Assembly: GCA_951812335.1 (NCBI GenBank)
Contig: OX638293.1
Coordinates: 968,731 to 1,032,730, forward strand
From: Rhodothermales bacterium
GTDB lineage: Bacteria; Bacteroidota; Rhodothermia; Rhodothermales; VXPQ01
Reading direction: 5' to 3'
DNA length: 64,000 nt
The stretch's first letter is position 1. Each line of letters starts with the position of its first letter. The position numbers and the translations under genes are program-made. The notes below the pieces were generated by a model. That model did no database searches. It had not been told where the DNA came from and worked only from the letters and a program-made list of their open reading frames with translations. Positions 35,241 through 44,900 of the stretch are shown in pieces.

Positions 35241-35443
35241 TGGCGATGAACCCCATGGAAGCCATGCTGAAGGCCGACGAGTGTGCTGGTTTCTATCGGT
35301 CCTGCATAGCCGCGGTCCCGGATGCCGCATGGGATCGTCGCGGGCACGCCAGCGGTTGCGAGTTCTCCGTTCGGAGCATGGCCTGGATCACCGCAGGGCA
35401 TACGCAGCATCACCTTGGGGTGCTGCGGGAGCGGTATCTTTGA
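35240..35443 (+). pseudogene. internally deleted DinB-family copy
   Basis: 67 codons. The first 28 residues (MAMNPMEAMLKADECAGFYR) are a diverged DinB N-terminus, and the last 39 are nearly identical to the C-terminus of the full gene at 33541. About 108 residues in the middle, including the first metal-ligand His, are missing, so the protein cannot make a bundle. It starts at an ATG overlapping the rhuM stop. Confidence 0.85.
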
Positions 35444-35512
35444 ACACAGTCTGTGCTCAAGAGATATACGATATAGGCTGTTGAAAATGCAGGGGAGTAC
35501 AAGCATCAAGGA

Positions 35513-36385
35513 TTATAAATTCTTCTCGGCCTCGACTAGAAAGACGATAGCTGAGGCAGTCATGTGTAGCATATACGCGACAAGGTAATCAGGCACAATT
35601 TCTATATTTGAACCTTGACCGTGTCCGCTTTCTTTATTTCGCCCAGTGGGTATACTGTTTTCCAATAGAGACCTCAAGGAAGAATAGTGTGATTGCCAAT
35701 ATGACGGAATCAGACCGTTTTCAAGACATACATTGATTAATTGTTTTGAAGTTGCATTTTTTTCATAAGCCCAATTTTTCCTGTCGCAAATAATCTTCAT
35801 TACACTTTCAAATGATTTCAGGCATTCGTTAAGTGCTTCTTTCGCATTTCCCTTTCGATAATGTTCGTGCGCTTTCAGAAATTCTTGCTCGGCCCCAGCA
35901 TAGAGTTTATCACTGAGCAACTGGAGAGCAGGTTGTACAACTTCGGCATGAATGAGTTGTGAATCTATGCGAATAATTTGTCCATTTTCATATTGATAAC
36001 CTACGCCATGTTCTTTAAATCTGTAATTTAATTCTTCAACTGCATTATCGAACATTCTTACAAAGCTTGTTAATCTAAAAAACAACTCCACTACATCAAG
36101 AGATTTTTTTATTTCTGTTTCTGTCAAAAAGAAACTTTTAAGTTCTACAAAATAGTTTCTATTTTCTCCGGATAAGAAAAACACACCATATTCACGACGT
36201 AAAAGATCAACCGTTTTTTTATATATCGAACCTTGGTATTCCCCGTAAACACCACCGCAAATATCTTGCCATATCTGAACAATTTGTACTTTAAGAGAGT
36301 TGGGTAATTCATCATAAACATAGACATCAGGTATTTCTCCTTGGAGTCTTTTTTGACGTTTCGAGAATATATCTGTTATTGCCAT
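35513..36385 (-). CDS. AbiJ-like abortive infection protein (STM4504/CBY_0614 family)
   Basis: 290 residues. The N-terminal part (MAITDIFSKRQKRLQGEIPD, then YDELPNSLKVQIVQIW) matches the AbiJ N-terminal domain type 4. The C-terminal half (NAKEALNECLKSFESVMKII, ATSKQLINVCLENGLIPSYW) resembles the Abi_C/HEPN-like helical domain. The family acts in phage-triggered abortive infection, probably through RNA cleavage by the C-terminal domain (family knowledge; the catalytic residues are not certain here). Base composition is clearly A+T-rich compared with its neighbours, a sign of recent transfer. It is the last gene of a leftward defence string. Confidence 0.82.
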   Translation of the reverse strand: MAITDIFSKRQKRLQGEIPDVYVYDELPNSLKVQIVQIWQDICGGVYGEYQGSIYKKTVDLLRREYGVFFLSGENRNYFVELKSFFLTETEIKKSLDVVELFFRLTSFVRMFDNAVEELNYRFKEHGVGYQYENGQIIRIDSQLIHAEVVQPALQLLSDKLYAGAEQEFLKAHEHYRKGNAKEALNECLKSFESVMKIICDRKNWAYEKNATSKQLINVCLENGLIPSYWQSHYSSLRSLLENSIPTGRNKESGHGQGSNIEIVPDYLVAYMLHMTASAIVFLVEAEKNL

Positions 36386-36451
36386 GATTGTTTTTTCCAG
36401 TGCTGTGTGTTGTAAAAAGCGACGCTTTCCCTGTCGGCGCTACGTACGTTT

Positions 36452-37078
36452 TCAGTTCAATAAGGTTCTGAGATTTCGGGCTTGGATCGGTGCAATCCCA
36501 GTTTCCACCAAGTGTGCATTATCGGGAGAATCTATGGCGAACACAGGCTTTCCCTCAGCGATGGCATTCTTGCCTAATTGCTCGGTCTTACTTCCTTTCC
36601 CGGCGTGAGCAATGAGCAAACGGTCGGCAAAGGCGGCGACGTGAGCATTGCGTTTGGTTGCGATAGCTGCTGTGGGGCGACGAATGCTGTCGTCGAAAAA
36701 GGACAAAATCAGCAAACGCCCTTCGGCCAGAGGCTGCTTCCAGGTTTTCGGGATACGCATTCGGCCAACTCCCCTCGCCGGACAAACCACGACGGATGCC
36801 GAACCGCGCAGCAGCAGGTCGAGGCACTCCTTTTCCATGGGTGACTGGAATCCACTGACAATCGTCATGTCGGTTTCACGCAACGCCCGTGCGAGGTCGT
36901 AGGTCTTGAGGATTACGTCCCCTGGGCAGCGGACTGAACAGAAGAAGCCAACGAGAGGCTTGTCGAGTACTTCAAGGTTACCTTTAGCAGTGACCGGGAG
37001 AAGGATCCCTTTGTCGGAACAACGCCGTAACGGCGCCGGGGCATCCGATACCCCCAGCTTGTAGCGTCTGGTTTCCAA
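36452..37078 (-). CDS. DprA/SLOG-fold protein in defence operon
   Basis: 208 residues. The core is DprA-like: VGFFCSVRCPGDVILKTYDL, MTIVSGFQSPMEKECLDLLL, ... LILSFFDDSIRRPTAAIATK (corresponding to the DprA RNRIIA region), ... GKPVFAIDSPDN. The usual G-S-R motif near the first strand is replaced by CSVRCPGD. No C-terminal DprA winged helix is present. SLOG-domain proteins in defence loci are thought to sense nucleotides or feed effectors; this one lies between DUF2283 and the AbiJ-like gene with short gaps, so a signalling role with either is possible. It is unlikely to be the transformation DprA. Confidence 0.75.
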   Translation of the reverse strand: METRRYKLGVSDAPAPLRRCSDKGILLPVTAKGNLEVLDKPLVGFFCSVRCPGDVILKTYDLARALRETDMTIVSGFQSPMEKECLDLLLRGSASVVVCPARGVGRMRIPKTWKQPLAEGRLLILSFFDDSIRRPTAAIATKRNAHVAAFADRLLIAHAGKGSKTEQLGKNAIAEGKPVFAIDSPDNAHLVETGIAPIQARNLRTLLN

Positions 37079-37110
37079 TCGTTCACGTTCCGGCCTTTTG
37101 GGCTCCCTGA

Positions 37111-37311
37111 CTAAACCGTCTCGAACTCGAGGGACGAAAGATTGAGTTCGTTGGAACGTTGCGAGAGATGAAGTATTTCCACACCCACCACTTCGTTCGA
37201 TTCATTGTAATCAAGCACCACGCCCGGCGAAATTTCCTCGGACTCGGTGATTACCGAGGCGTCAAGGCGCAGATAGAGTGCGTCAGCCTCTTTATCGACA
37301 TGCAGTTTCAT
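37111..37311 (-). CDS. DUF2283 family protein
   Basis: 66 residues: MKLHVDKEADALYLRLDAS, then SPGVVLDYNESNEVVGVEIL and a short C-terminal tail. This is the complete DUF2283 fold. DUF2283 genes usually follow a DUF4258 gene and are suspected toxin-antitoxin pairs. Here the ATG overlaps (ATGA) the stop of a truncated DUF4258 frame, so the pair was originally intact. Confidence 0.88.
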   Translation of the reverse strand: MKLHVDKEADALYLRLDASVITESEEISPGVVLDYNESNEVVGVEILHLSQRSNELNLSSLEFETV

Positions 37312-37511
37312 AGCTTTCCCCTCATGCTTCGGTCAAAGAATACGCTCACCACTCGCCAAGGCGCGACATGGGTGTTCACGGCTACACGCAGAACACGGTT
37401 ATCCTGTTCCGGGATGCGACGAAAAAAGCGCTTTACTTGGGGGTCATGCGGATCGGAAATGCGCAGGGCTGGTTCGGCTATTGCCTGGGCGGGGCGCTTG
37501 CACGAACCTTT
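37308..37511 (-). pseudogene. DUF4258 remnant lacking its N-terminus
   Basis: The frame from 37511 to the TGA at 37310-37308 reads ALRISDPHDPQVKRFFRRIP, then NRVLRVAVNTHVAPWRVVSV and FFDRSMRGKL. This is the C-terminal two thirds of DUF4258. No start codon precedes it: in this frame it is preceded directly by the TGA stop of the HNH gene. Roughly 40 N-terminal residues are missing. It overlaps the DUF2283 start by ATGA, the usual arrangement of the pair. Confidence 0.75.
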
Positions 37512-38522
37512 TCATCCTTCTAAAAAAACTCCTCGGGCAGTATTTCCGAGAGTGAGATTATCTGGTGCAGGAAACAAATCGTAATTATCAGGCAGAAAGA
37601 GTTTACTCCTAAGCTGCTTTTCGTACGACTGCAGTCCATCAGCTCTGCCCATTTTCTGCAAATGTAGGACTCTGGCAGGATTCATATGGATTAAGTAGTC
37701 ACCTTGGTTCTTGACATACTGGACATAAAGTAGTCCTGTGTCAAATGAACGATGATGTAGAACACAAAGAGCCAAACCATTTCCGATAGTATCAGATCCT
37801 TTTGGGTGGGCATGCGGCACAATGTGGGCGGCATCTACAAGGTCTAATTGAATTTCACACATAGCACATTTGTGACCGTAGGCTCTCAATACATCTTGCC
37901 TAAACTTTGGGCTCCGAGAATACTGAGTGCGAGTTAGACGAATTTTCCGTCGGTTAATCTTAATTGATGGTACAGGGGTCTGCTGTCCCGATTGGATGTC
38001 ACCATAGAATTCGGCTATCCTTCGCAATGTCCGATCTCTAGCTTGGTGGAGTGCTGTCGAATTCTCCACATACAAACCGAGAAGATCGGGACGAAACATG
38101 ATTACATTTTGTCCATTGGTGTCAGTATAAGTTGATAATCCTCTTGAAATAGATTCTTTCATGCCCGATAATCGGGTATAGACAGAAAATCGTCGAACTC
38201 CCGGATTTCGAACTAGGAATTTATCGGGATCCCATACGCTGAAAGCATGCACGTCTTCGGAAAACCCTAAGACAAACACCGTATCTCCACTCATCTTTTT
38301 GTTGTGTAACGTCTTCGGCAAATTGCCCGGGCATTGGATTCTGTATTCATCAACATCCCTGCGTCTGGCAGGGTGAATATTGCCAATGAATACAGTAACA
38401 AATTTGTCTTCGAGACAAAAACGGTACGGGTTGTCTCCGCCTTCAAAATAGACGGAGTTTGTGTGCTGGCGAAAAGCATCAAACAGCACATGGAATAAGT
38501 CTGTTTTTTTCAGGATAGGCAT
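37512..38522 (-). CDS. HNH endonuclease, restriction-type
   Basis: 336 residues. The C-terminal HNH domain is clear: HKCAMCEIQLDLVDAAHIVP, then GNGLALCVLHHRSFDTGLLY, with the ββα-metal His, Asn and His in place and a C-x-x-C zinc knuckle start. The N-terminal 200 residues have a mixed β-rich domain (RFCLEDKFVTVFIGNIHPAR, VHAFSVWDPDKFLV) that may read modified or specific DNA, as in McrA-like enzymes; I cannot name it. It starts 19 nt after the methylase stop, so it is in the same operon and may be the cleaving subunit or a separate modification-dependent nuclease. Confidence 0.82.
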   Translation of the reverse strand: MPILKKTDLFHVLFDAFRQHTNSVYFEGGDNPYRFCLEDKFVTVFIGNIHPARRRDVDEYRIQCPGNLPKTLHNKKMSGDTVFVLGFSEDVHAFSVWDPDKFLVRNPGVRRFSVYTRLSGMKESISRGLSTYTDTNGQNVIMFRPDLLGLYVENSTALHQARDRTLRRIAEFYGDIQSGQQTPVPSIKINRRKIRLTRTQYSRSPKFRQDVLRAYGHKCAMCEIQLDLVDAAHIVPHAHPKGSDTIGNGLALCVLHHRSFDTGLLYVQYVKNQGDYLIHMNPARVLHLQKMGRADGLQSYEKQLRSKLFLPDNYDLFPAPDNLTLGNTARGVFLEG

Positions 38523-38541
38523 ATTAAATTATCCTCCATTG

Positions 38542-41500
38542 TCATGCCAATGAGACTCTATCAACCAGTCCAGGTTCAATAGAGTATGTCATTGATATCC
38601 ATTCGTCAATCTCGTGCAGACGTTGATCGGTGTAGGAATCAATGCGATTCGGTGGTGCGAAAAGTTCTTTTAAAAACGTCGGTATATTTTTTTCACCTGC
38701 GCCCTTATTGATACCACGCACCATGGAAATGAAGGAGAATAATTCTCTCAATTCAATCCAGGAGGCACCCAATCCCGATAGAAAAACACAATCGGCTCTT
38801 CTCGTTAGCGAAAGCAGCTTATGATAGTTGAAATTTCCAACATATTTGCCCGCGTTTTTCTTAAAAACAAGCACAGAATATCTATGCCGATGCAATAGTT
38901 CTCCGATGGTGGCCAGCATGTGTAAATGATCCGCTGGAAAGGAAGCAATGGGAGCAAGGAGGTCAGTGAGCAACCAGTTTGTAACGTGAAATCCGTCTCC
39001 TCGTGTTAACCAATACCAAAAACATGTGTCTCCTGCTGTGATTGCGAGAGACGCAAATGCTTCTTCACGAGAAGGAAGGGTCACCCAGCCGCATGTCGAG
39101 GGAGCAAGGATATTTCTATTATCGGCATGTAATACTGGCGGGGGCTCTATATATGTGGAGATAAAATTTCGCGCTGTTGTTGAAAATCCCAATTTGACTG
39201 AATCACTACTCCTGTCATGAGACGAAATTAACTTGGAAGAAGATGATTCCATGTGCATTGATAACAATTTTGCACCGGAACGATTCGATAGACGGGGGAT
39301 GCCGAAAGTTTTGATGGGCATATCGCTATTTGTTTTGTTGTAGGTTATATTGTCCAACAGAAAAGATCGATAAGCAGAGCGCCACCTAAAAAGACAAGTA
39401 GAAAATGAAAAATTATCAGTTGAAGAACTGAGCCAGATTGTGCATCTCTGGCTCACTCCCGAAAAAAGTGCTGCGGGAATATTATCGAAAGAAGAAAACC
39501 AATGAGTTCCGCCGTTGGCTAGCTGTTTCCGTAGATCAGAGAATTCGAAGCTAAAAGTCAATGAAAGAGGGACAATGAATCCACATCGTCCACTTTGATT
39601 TGCAATGTGATATGATCGTACGACCACGTAACCATAGATATCCGGAAATTTCAGAGACTTAAAAGATTGTACAGTATATCCAATCTTTTTACGATTGACA
39701 TACGGTGGATTGCCAATGATTACATCAAATCCACCATCGGTCATAATTTCATAAAATTCAACAAACCAATGAAAGGGCTGATGGCTTTCACACCATTCTT
39801 CGTATGCTTTTTTGTCGTTAATTTTGATACCGTATTCACTCGCCAAGTAGCGATCCAGTTCTGCTCGAAGATCATTGAGACGTTTTCGTAAGTCGGTCTT
39901 GGATACGACGAATTCAGTCGCATCCATATCGTGTTCGGTTTGCATTTCGCGAAACTTGCGAAATGCATGAGCAGCTATATAGGCGCGTTCCTCAATGTCG
40001 GGTAGGGACAATTGCTTAATGAAGTCGCCTTGCACAGCCCGTTTTACTTCATCCATTGAAGCAAAGCCAACGAGCGTGTTGCCAGCGCGGACATTGAAGT
40101 CTATGTCCGGTAGTGGTTCGATCTGGTCGTAACTATCCAACTGGGCAACAAGCTTCAAGAACAGCCGCAGCTTGCAAATTTCTACGGCCTCTTCCATAAT
40201 GTCCACGCCATAGAGGTTGCCGACAATAATGGACTTGAGAATAAAGTAGCGTTCGCTGGCGTGGTTGGCGACATCGTTTAGCACCTTGCGAAAATCCTTC
40301 ATTTTCTTCGGGCTGTACTTGCGTTCGGAGCGATCCAGATCATGAAGGAAGCCTTGCATCGCTTGAAGGCAAGTGGTGTATATCGGTTCCAGAATATTGA
40401 GCGCCGCGAACAGAAAGGCGCCGGAGCCGCACGTTGGATCAAGAATAGAAACCTCGGTAGCTGCTTTCCAGAAGGCGCGAACGAGTTCAGGTCCCTCACT
40501 GTTCTTGATTACGTCCAGGGCAAATTTTTCGATATCCAGGTTGTACGTGATGAGGCCATTGATTGACGTAACTTCGCCGTTAGCGAGTCTGGTGCGGACT
40601 TCTTCGTAGTGATTACGCCGGGCGACATGCTCACGCCAGGTTTCCGTCGGCAGGGCATAGTTTTCAGGAGCGGGTTTATTCCAATCGCCGCGTTTGGATA
40701 CGTCGTTCAGACCTGCGGCTATCTCATTCGGTAGATCGCGCCTTTGCTCCTTCAGGTCTTCTCTTTTGTGAATATCATAGGTGATTCCGTGACGAACCGC
40801 TTCGTAGAAATACCTGTCCGGGTCATCCGACAACAGTCGCCATACCCCGCCGTTGGGCTTGAAGGCAATGGCGCATTCTTTTTTTGCCCGGTCGAACAGA
40901 AAAGGAAGGACGGTGTTGCGGCTGATGTAGCCGGTGATATCCTCCTTGGTGTAATAGGCCCCCATCTGTTTCTGGTTGACATACTTCTCGAAGATATAAC
41001 CGAGCACATCGGGGTTGATCTCGTTGTCTTTGCGAAGCGGGCGGTGGTCGAGGTGCCATTGATAGGCGTCGAAGAAGTCAAAGATTTCCTCGAATGCTTC
41101 GTCGGGGATGTGTATCTCTGTGTTATCACGCTCCAGATCATGCACGTCGAACAAGCCGCCGTTGAGATATGGAATTTGGCCGAGTAGTGCTTCCAAATCA
41201 GGGGTTCGATTAGCCTCGGGCTGGCCCAGCCCCTCGTGAAACAGCCGCAACAGGAACAGTCGGTAAAATGTTTGAAAGCGGTCTTGCCCGTACATGCTCT
41301 GCATGCGTTGCAGGCGGTTGCGCAAATAATTTGGGTCGCAGTCGAGGAAGCCTCGTTTCTGGATGAAGTAAATGAACATCATCCGGTTGAGCATTAGCGA
41401 GGCGTACCATTCGCGGTGGGCCACGTTTTCGATTCCTTCGATGAATCGAAGAAAGGCGCCATGCTTTTCTTTGAAATGGTCGTAGAATTTTCTGGTGACC

Positions 41501-41991
41501 TTTTCGACATCAAAAGCTGCGCGTACCCGTTCCGTGGCATCGACAATGGTCAGATCGTCTTCTTCCTCCAGCGTGAAAACAAACTGTTCCAATTTTTGAA
41601 TGAGCGCCTCGCCTGGCTGGTCTTGGTAATAAATATGCTGGCGAGTCCGGTCCGATTGCCCCGGTTTGCGTTTTACCCATTGCCAGTACAATACATTATC
41701 ACTGGGCGAGACATACACGATGAGATGCTCGCGGACGGTTTTAGTAATCCTCCGCTCGATTTTCTGGCGGGTGGGGTAATCAGGGAACGAATCGTCTGAG
41801 CCCGCTATGTATTGATAGGCAACCACGCCCTTTTTTTGGGCAATGGCTTCGAGAGCATATACATTGTCCGCAACCCTTATTTCAGTGTTTTCTCCACCGT
41901 GATCCCAGCCAAGTTCTTCAATGAAAAGCGTCTGGAGGTCGCAATTCTGAAGAAGGGTTTTGACCTTGGTTCTGTCGAGACGGTGCGGCAT
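38542..41991 (-). CDS. NPPY-type N6-adenine DNA methyltransferase (Eco57I/PglX/DrmMI-like)
   Basis: 1149 residues. The SAM motif I (DPTCGSGAFLFAALN) lies near residue 520 and the catalytic NPPY motif (FDVIIGNPPYVNRKKIGY) near 760, the order of γ-class N6-adenine methylases. An N-terminal extension of about 500 residues (IEELGWDHGGENTEIRVADN, ALEAIAQKKGVVAYQYIAGS) and a C-terminal ~330-residue putative target-recognition region that is A+T-richer complete it. The size and layout resemble type IIG enzymes, BREX PglX and DISARM DrmMI. Its ATG lies 2 nt after the stop of the helicase gene. Whether the N-terminus holds a nuclease is not settled by eye. Confidence 0.85.
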   Translation of the reverse strand: MPHRLDRTKVKTLLQNCDLQTLFIEELGWDHGGENTEIRVADNVYALEAIAQKKGVVAYQYIAGSDDSFPDYPTRQKIERRITKTVREHLIVYVSPSDNVLYWQWVKRKPGQSDRTRQHIYYQDQPGEALIQKLEQFVFTLEEEDDLTIVDATERVRAAFDVEKVTRKFYDHFKEKHGAFLRFIEGIENVAHREWYASLMLNRMMFIYFIQKRGFLDCDPNYLRNRLQRMQSMYGQDRFQTFYRLFLLRLFHEGLGQPEANRTPDLEALLGQIPYLNGGLFDVHDLERDNTEIHIPDEAFEEIFDFFDAYQWHLDHRPLRKDNEINPDVLGYIFEKYVNQKQMGAYYTKEDITGYISRNTVLPFLFDRAKKECAIAFKPNGGVWRLLSDDPDRYFYEAVRHGITYDIHKREDLKEQRRDLPNEIAAGLNDVSKRGDWNKPAPENYALPTETWREHVARRNHYEEVRTRLANGEVTSINGLITYNLDIEKFALDVIKNSEGPELVRAFWKAATEVSILDPTCGSGAFLFAALNILEPIYTTCLQAMQGFLHDLDRSERKYSPKKMKDFRKVLNDVANHASERYFILKSIIVGNLYGVDIMEEAVEICKLRLFLKLVAQLDSYDQIEPLPDIDFNVRAGNTLVGFASMDEVKRAVQGDFIKQLSLPDIEERAYIAAHAFRKFREMQTEHDMDATEFVVSKTDLRKRLNDLRAELDRYLASEYGIKINDKKAYEEWCESHQPFHWFVEFYEIMTDGGFDVIIGNPPYVNRKKIGYTVQSFKSLKFPDIYGYVVVRSYHIANQSGRCGFIVPLSLTFSFEFSDLRKQLANGGTHWFSSFDNIPAALFSGVSQRCTIWLSSSTDNFSFSTCLFRWRSAYRSFLLDNITYNKTNSDMPIKTFGIPRLSNRSGAKLLSMHMESSSSKLISSHDRSSDSVKLGFSTTARNFISTYIEPPPVLHADNRNILAPSTCGWVTLPSREEAFASLAITAGDTCFWYWLTRGDGFHVTNWLLTDLLAPIASFPADHLHMLATIGELLHRHRYSVLVFKKNAGKYVGNFNYHKLLSLTRRADCVFLSGLGASWIELRELFSFISMVRGINKGAGEKNIPTFLKELFAPPNRIDSYTDQRLHEIDEWISMTYSIEPGLVDRVSLA

Positions 41992-41993
41992 TT

Positions 41994-44900
41994 TCAGCTA
42001 TCTCCTTGGTCAATGAGCCCCAATGAACAAATGATGAGCGGTTCTTGATGTTCGTCTTCCTGGTGAATAATGCAAAGCCGATCTTCACCCCACAGGGCGA
42101 CAACCAATTCGGCCAGAATTTCATCGGATGCCCCGCTGCGCAACTGTCGGTTCAGCGCGTCTACTGCTGTCTGGCGTAGCGGGTGGCGATAGATATCCTG
42201 AATAGCCCTGCGCAAGGGATGTGTGTCGAATAGTGTGCTTTTGTTCGTTTCAATGTAGTTCTTGAGTCGCTCGTAGGTGCGGAAACGCGCGCCCGAAGGA
42301 CGACCGAGTTGCCCACCGACAGATCTTTCCTCGTGGGCGATATGTTTCGCAGCCTTACGCACCAGAGCATGGTGCGTATCATGACGCGGGAGAGCGGATG
42401 TGTCCGGGGGGCATTCCGTGGCTCGGAGAATTTCAAACTGACTTTCCGTTACACTGGCGCCATTACGGTTGATCCAGGCCAAGGCGTCGTTCCCCTGTGT
42501 CGTGCGCATATAGACCAGCGCCCCATCCGGGCGTTCGGGCTTCTGTTTGTAAGCTTTCGAAGAATAGACAACGGATGGCATGTTCTCGATTTTCTTTTTT
42601 AACGTTGGATCTGCCGTTATCGCATTTTTCCATATCTGATAGGCATAGGAGGAGAGATCAACCTCTGCATCGTCGTCGCCATCGAGAATCCCGGCTCGTT
42701 CGTTATACAGGTCAAAGATCATGCGCTCGTCTTCGTCCTCGAAAAAGGCTTCGTCGGTGCCTACAACCTCGGCATTCTGGTTAAGGCGCGTTCGGACGCG
42801 GGCGCGAAGCCGGATCAGACGCTCAATGCCTTCGGCAGGTAAGAAGGAATAGCAAAGGATATTTTCTGCCTGCTGCCCAATGCGGTCCACGCGACCGGCT
42901 CTCTGTATCAAGCGAATAATAGCCCAGGGCAAATCGTAATTCACGACAATGCCACAGTCCTGCAAATTCTGTCCTTCGCTCAGCACATCGGTAGCGACCA
43001 GTACGCGCAGTTCTTTCTCTACCGGGAGATTCGCTTTTTCATTGCTTTTCGGGCTGAAGCGCCATGCCAGTGCTGTCGGGTCGGGTGTGTCTCCCGTCAC
43101 CGCAGCCATGTTAGACATGCCACGTTCTGAAAGCTGGTTTTCCAGGTAGCGTACGGTGTCGGCGAACTGGGTAAAGACCAGAACTTTGCGATCTGCGTGT
43201 TCTCCTTTCAGTAATTCTTCCAGTGCGTTCAATTTGGCGTCCTTGGCCGCTTGCCATTCGCCGAACTGAACCAGCAGACCAAGAAGCGTCAAGGCATCGG
43301 CCCTGAGAGCCTTGCCAAGATCTGCCACGAAATGCCGTGGCGGTAGCCAACGAAACCGTTTTACGTATCGACTGGAATAGCGCTCATAGATTTCCGCGGC
43401 ACAATCGAGAAAATCGGCTTCGCTTCTCAGCGAGGTTGGTTTTTCGGATTCTTCATATTCGTCTTCATTTGCGTCATCGAAAAAGTCTCCGATGCTCTCA
43501 TCGGCGTCTTTGTCGAAGGATTGCGTATCCAGAAGACCCGCGTCTGTTGTTCCGATGGGGAGAGGCAGGTCATTCTCAATGGCGTGGATAAAAATGAAAT
43601 TCCTCAAGGCATGCCGTTCGACCGACAGCAGGAAAGCATGGCCGCTGCTTTCAAGCCGCTTGAACAGATTGGTTCGGCAAAATCCCATGAGTCGTTTGCC
43701 AGCGCGCGACAAGTCGTCAAGGATTTTTTGCTCGGCGGTACTTGGAGAGATGTCCGGGGATGCCGTAATGTAGTTGCCCAAGCCATAGCGCGGGAGTTGC
43801 AGTCCATTTATGGCCTCGACCACGTCGTCGGCAAAAAGCCGGGCATATTGCGGGTCTATGTCGAACCGGATGGTTTTCGGGATACGGGCAGGGAAATACG
43901 AGCGTCTACCGTCTTCAAAGGTCAGGTATTTTCGTCCGGTTTCCGGATCTGTTTCGGCGTAATTATTCTGAATGAAACTGCGGGTTCTCCGCACCAGATA
44001 AAGGCGCATCAACTCCCGCCAATCGTCTGCATATTCGGATTGTTCAAATGCAGGCAGAGAACGGAGCGGCGCCTGATGGCGACGAATAAACTCCGTTTCT
44101 CCCATTTTTTGCAACATGCATTCAGGCCGGATTCCCAGGTCTTTGTCTTCGGGTACAAACAGACGAAGCTGACTGGAAAGGTCCGCGTACGTTTTATTAT
44201 ATGGAGTCGCTGACAGCAGGATACACTTGCTGTCATTTTCGCGAATGTACTCGTGAATAGCCCGATATCGCTTTCCTTCACGGTTTCGCAGATTATGGCT
44301 CTCGTCAATGAGCACCAGCCGGAATCTTCGCATGTCGGGCAACTGTTGGGTTACGCGACTTATGGATAGGACATGGGCGCGCATGCGGTATTGATGCTTA
44401 TAATCCTCCCACATTGGAACGAGATTCTTTGGGCAGATGATAAGCGTTTGCAAGCCGTGATCATCCTCGAAAACGCGTGCCAGGGCGGTGGCCATAAGCG
44501 TTTTACCCAGTCCCACGACATCCCCTATGATAACGCCGTCTCGTTTGTTTAAGTGGTGCGCCGCGATCTTGACGGCAGCCGTCTGGAAATCGAGAAGTTT
44601 ATTGCCGAAATCTTTCGGAATGCGAAATTCGCTCAATCCGGCCCGGGCTTCTTGCGCCAGATGGTAGGCCGTTTTGATGTAGATATGATAGGGCGGAATC
44701 AGTTCTTCCCTTGCCCAGCTCTCATCGATGATCTCGACGATCTCATTTGAGATATCGATACACCAATGATCATCCCACCTGTCCTTAAACCAGTTTGCAA
44801 GTTTTTGGGACGCATCGTGGTCGATTACATCCACGTTCAGTTCTCCTTGCCTGGCAAGTCCCGACATGGTCAGGTTGCTGCTGCCCAGGTAACCGACTCT

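Noticed and set aside
36452..37078. Transformation DprA
   Set aside because: The G-S-R motif is altered, the C-terminal domain is missing, and it is embedded in a defence string.
37512..37514. Selenocysteine or programmed read-through at the HNH TGA
   Set aside because: No stem-loop of SECIS type was evident and the downstream piece is a different family's tail; gene truncation explains it more simply.
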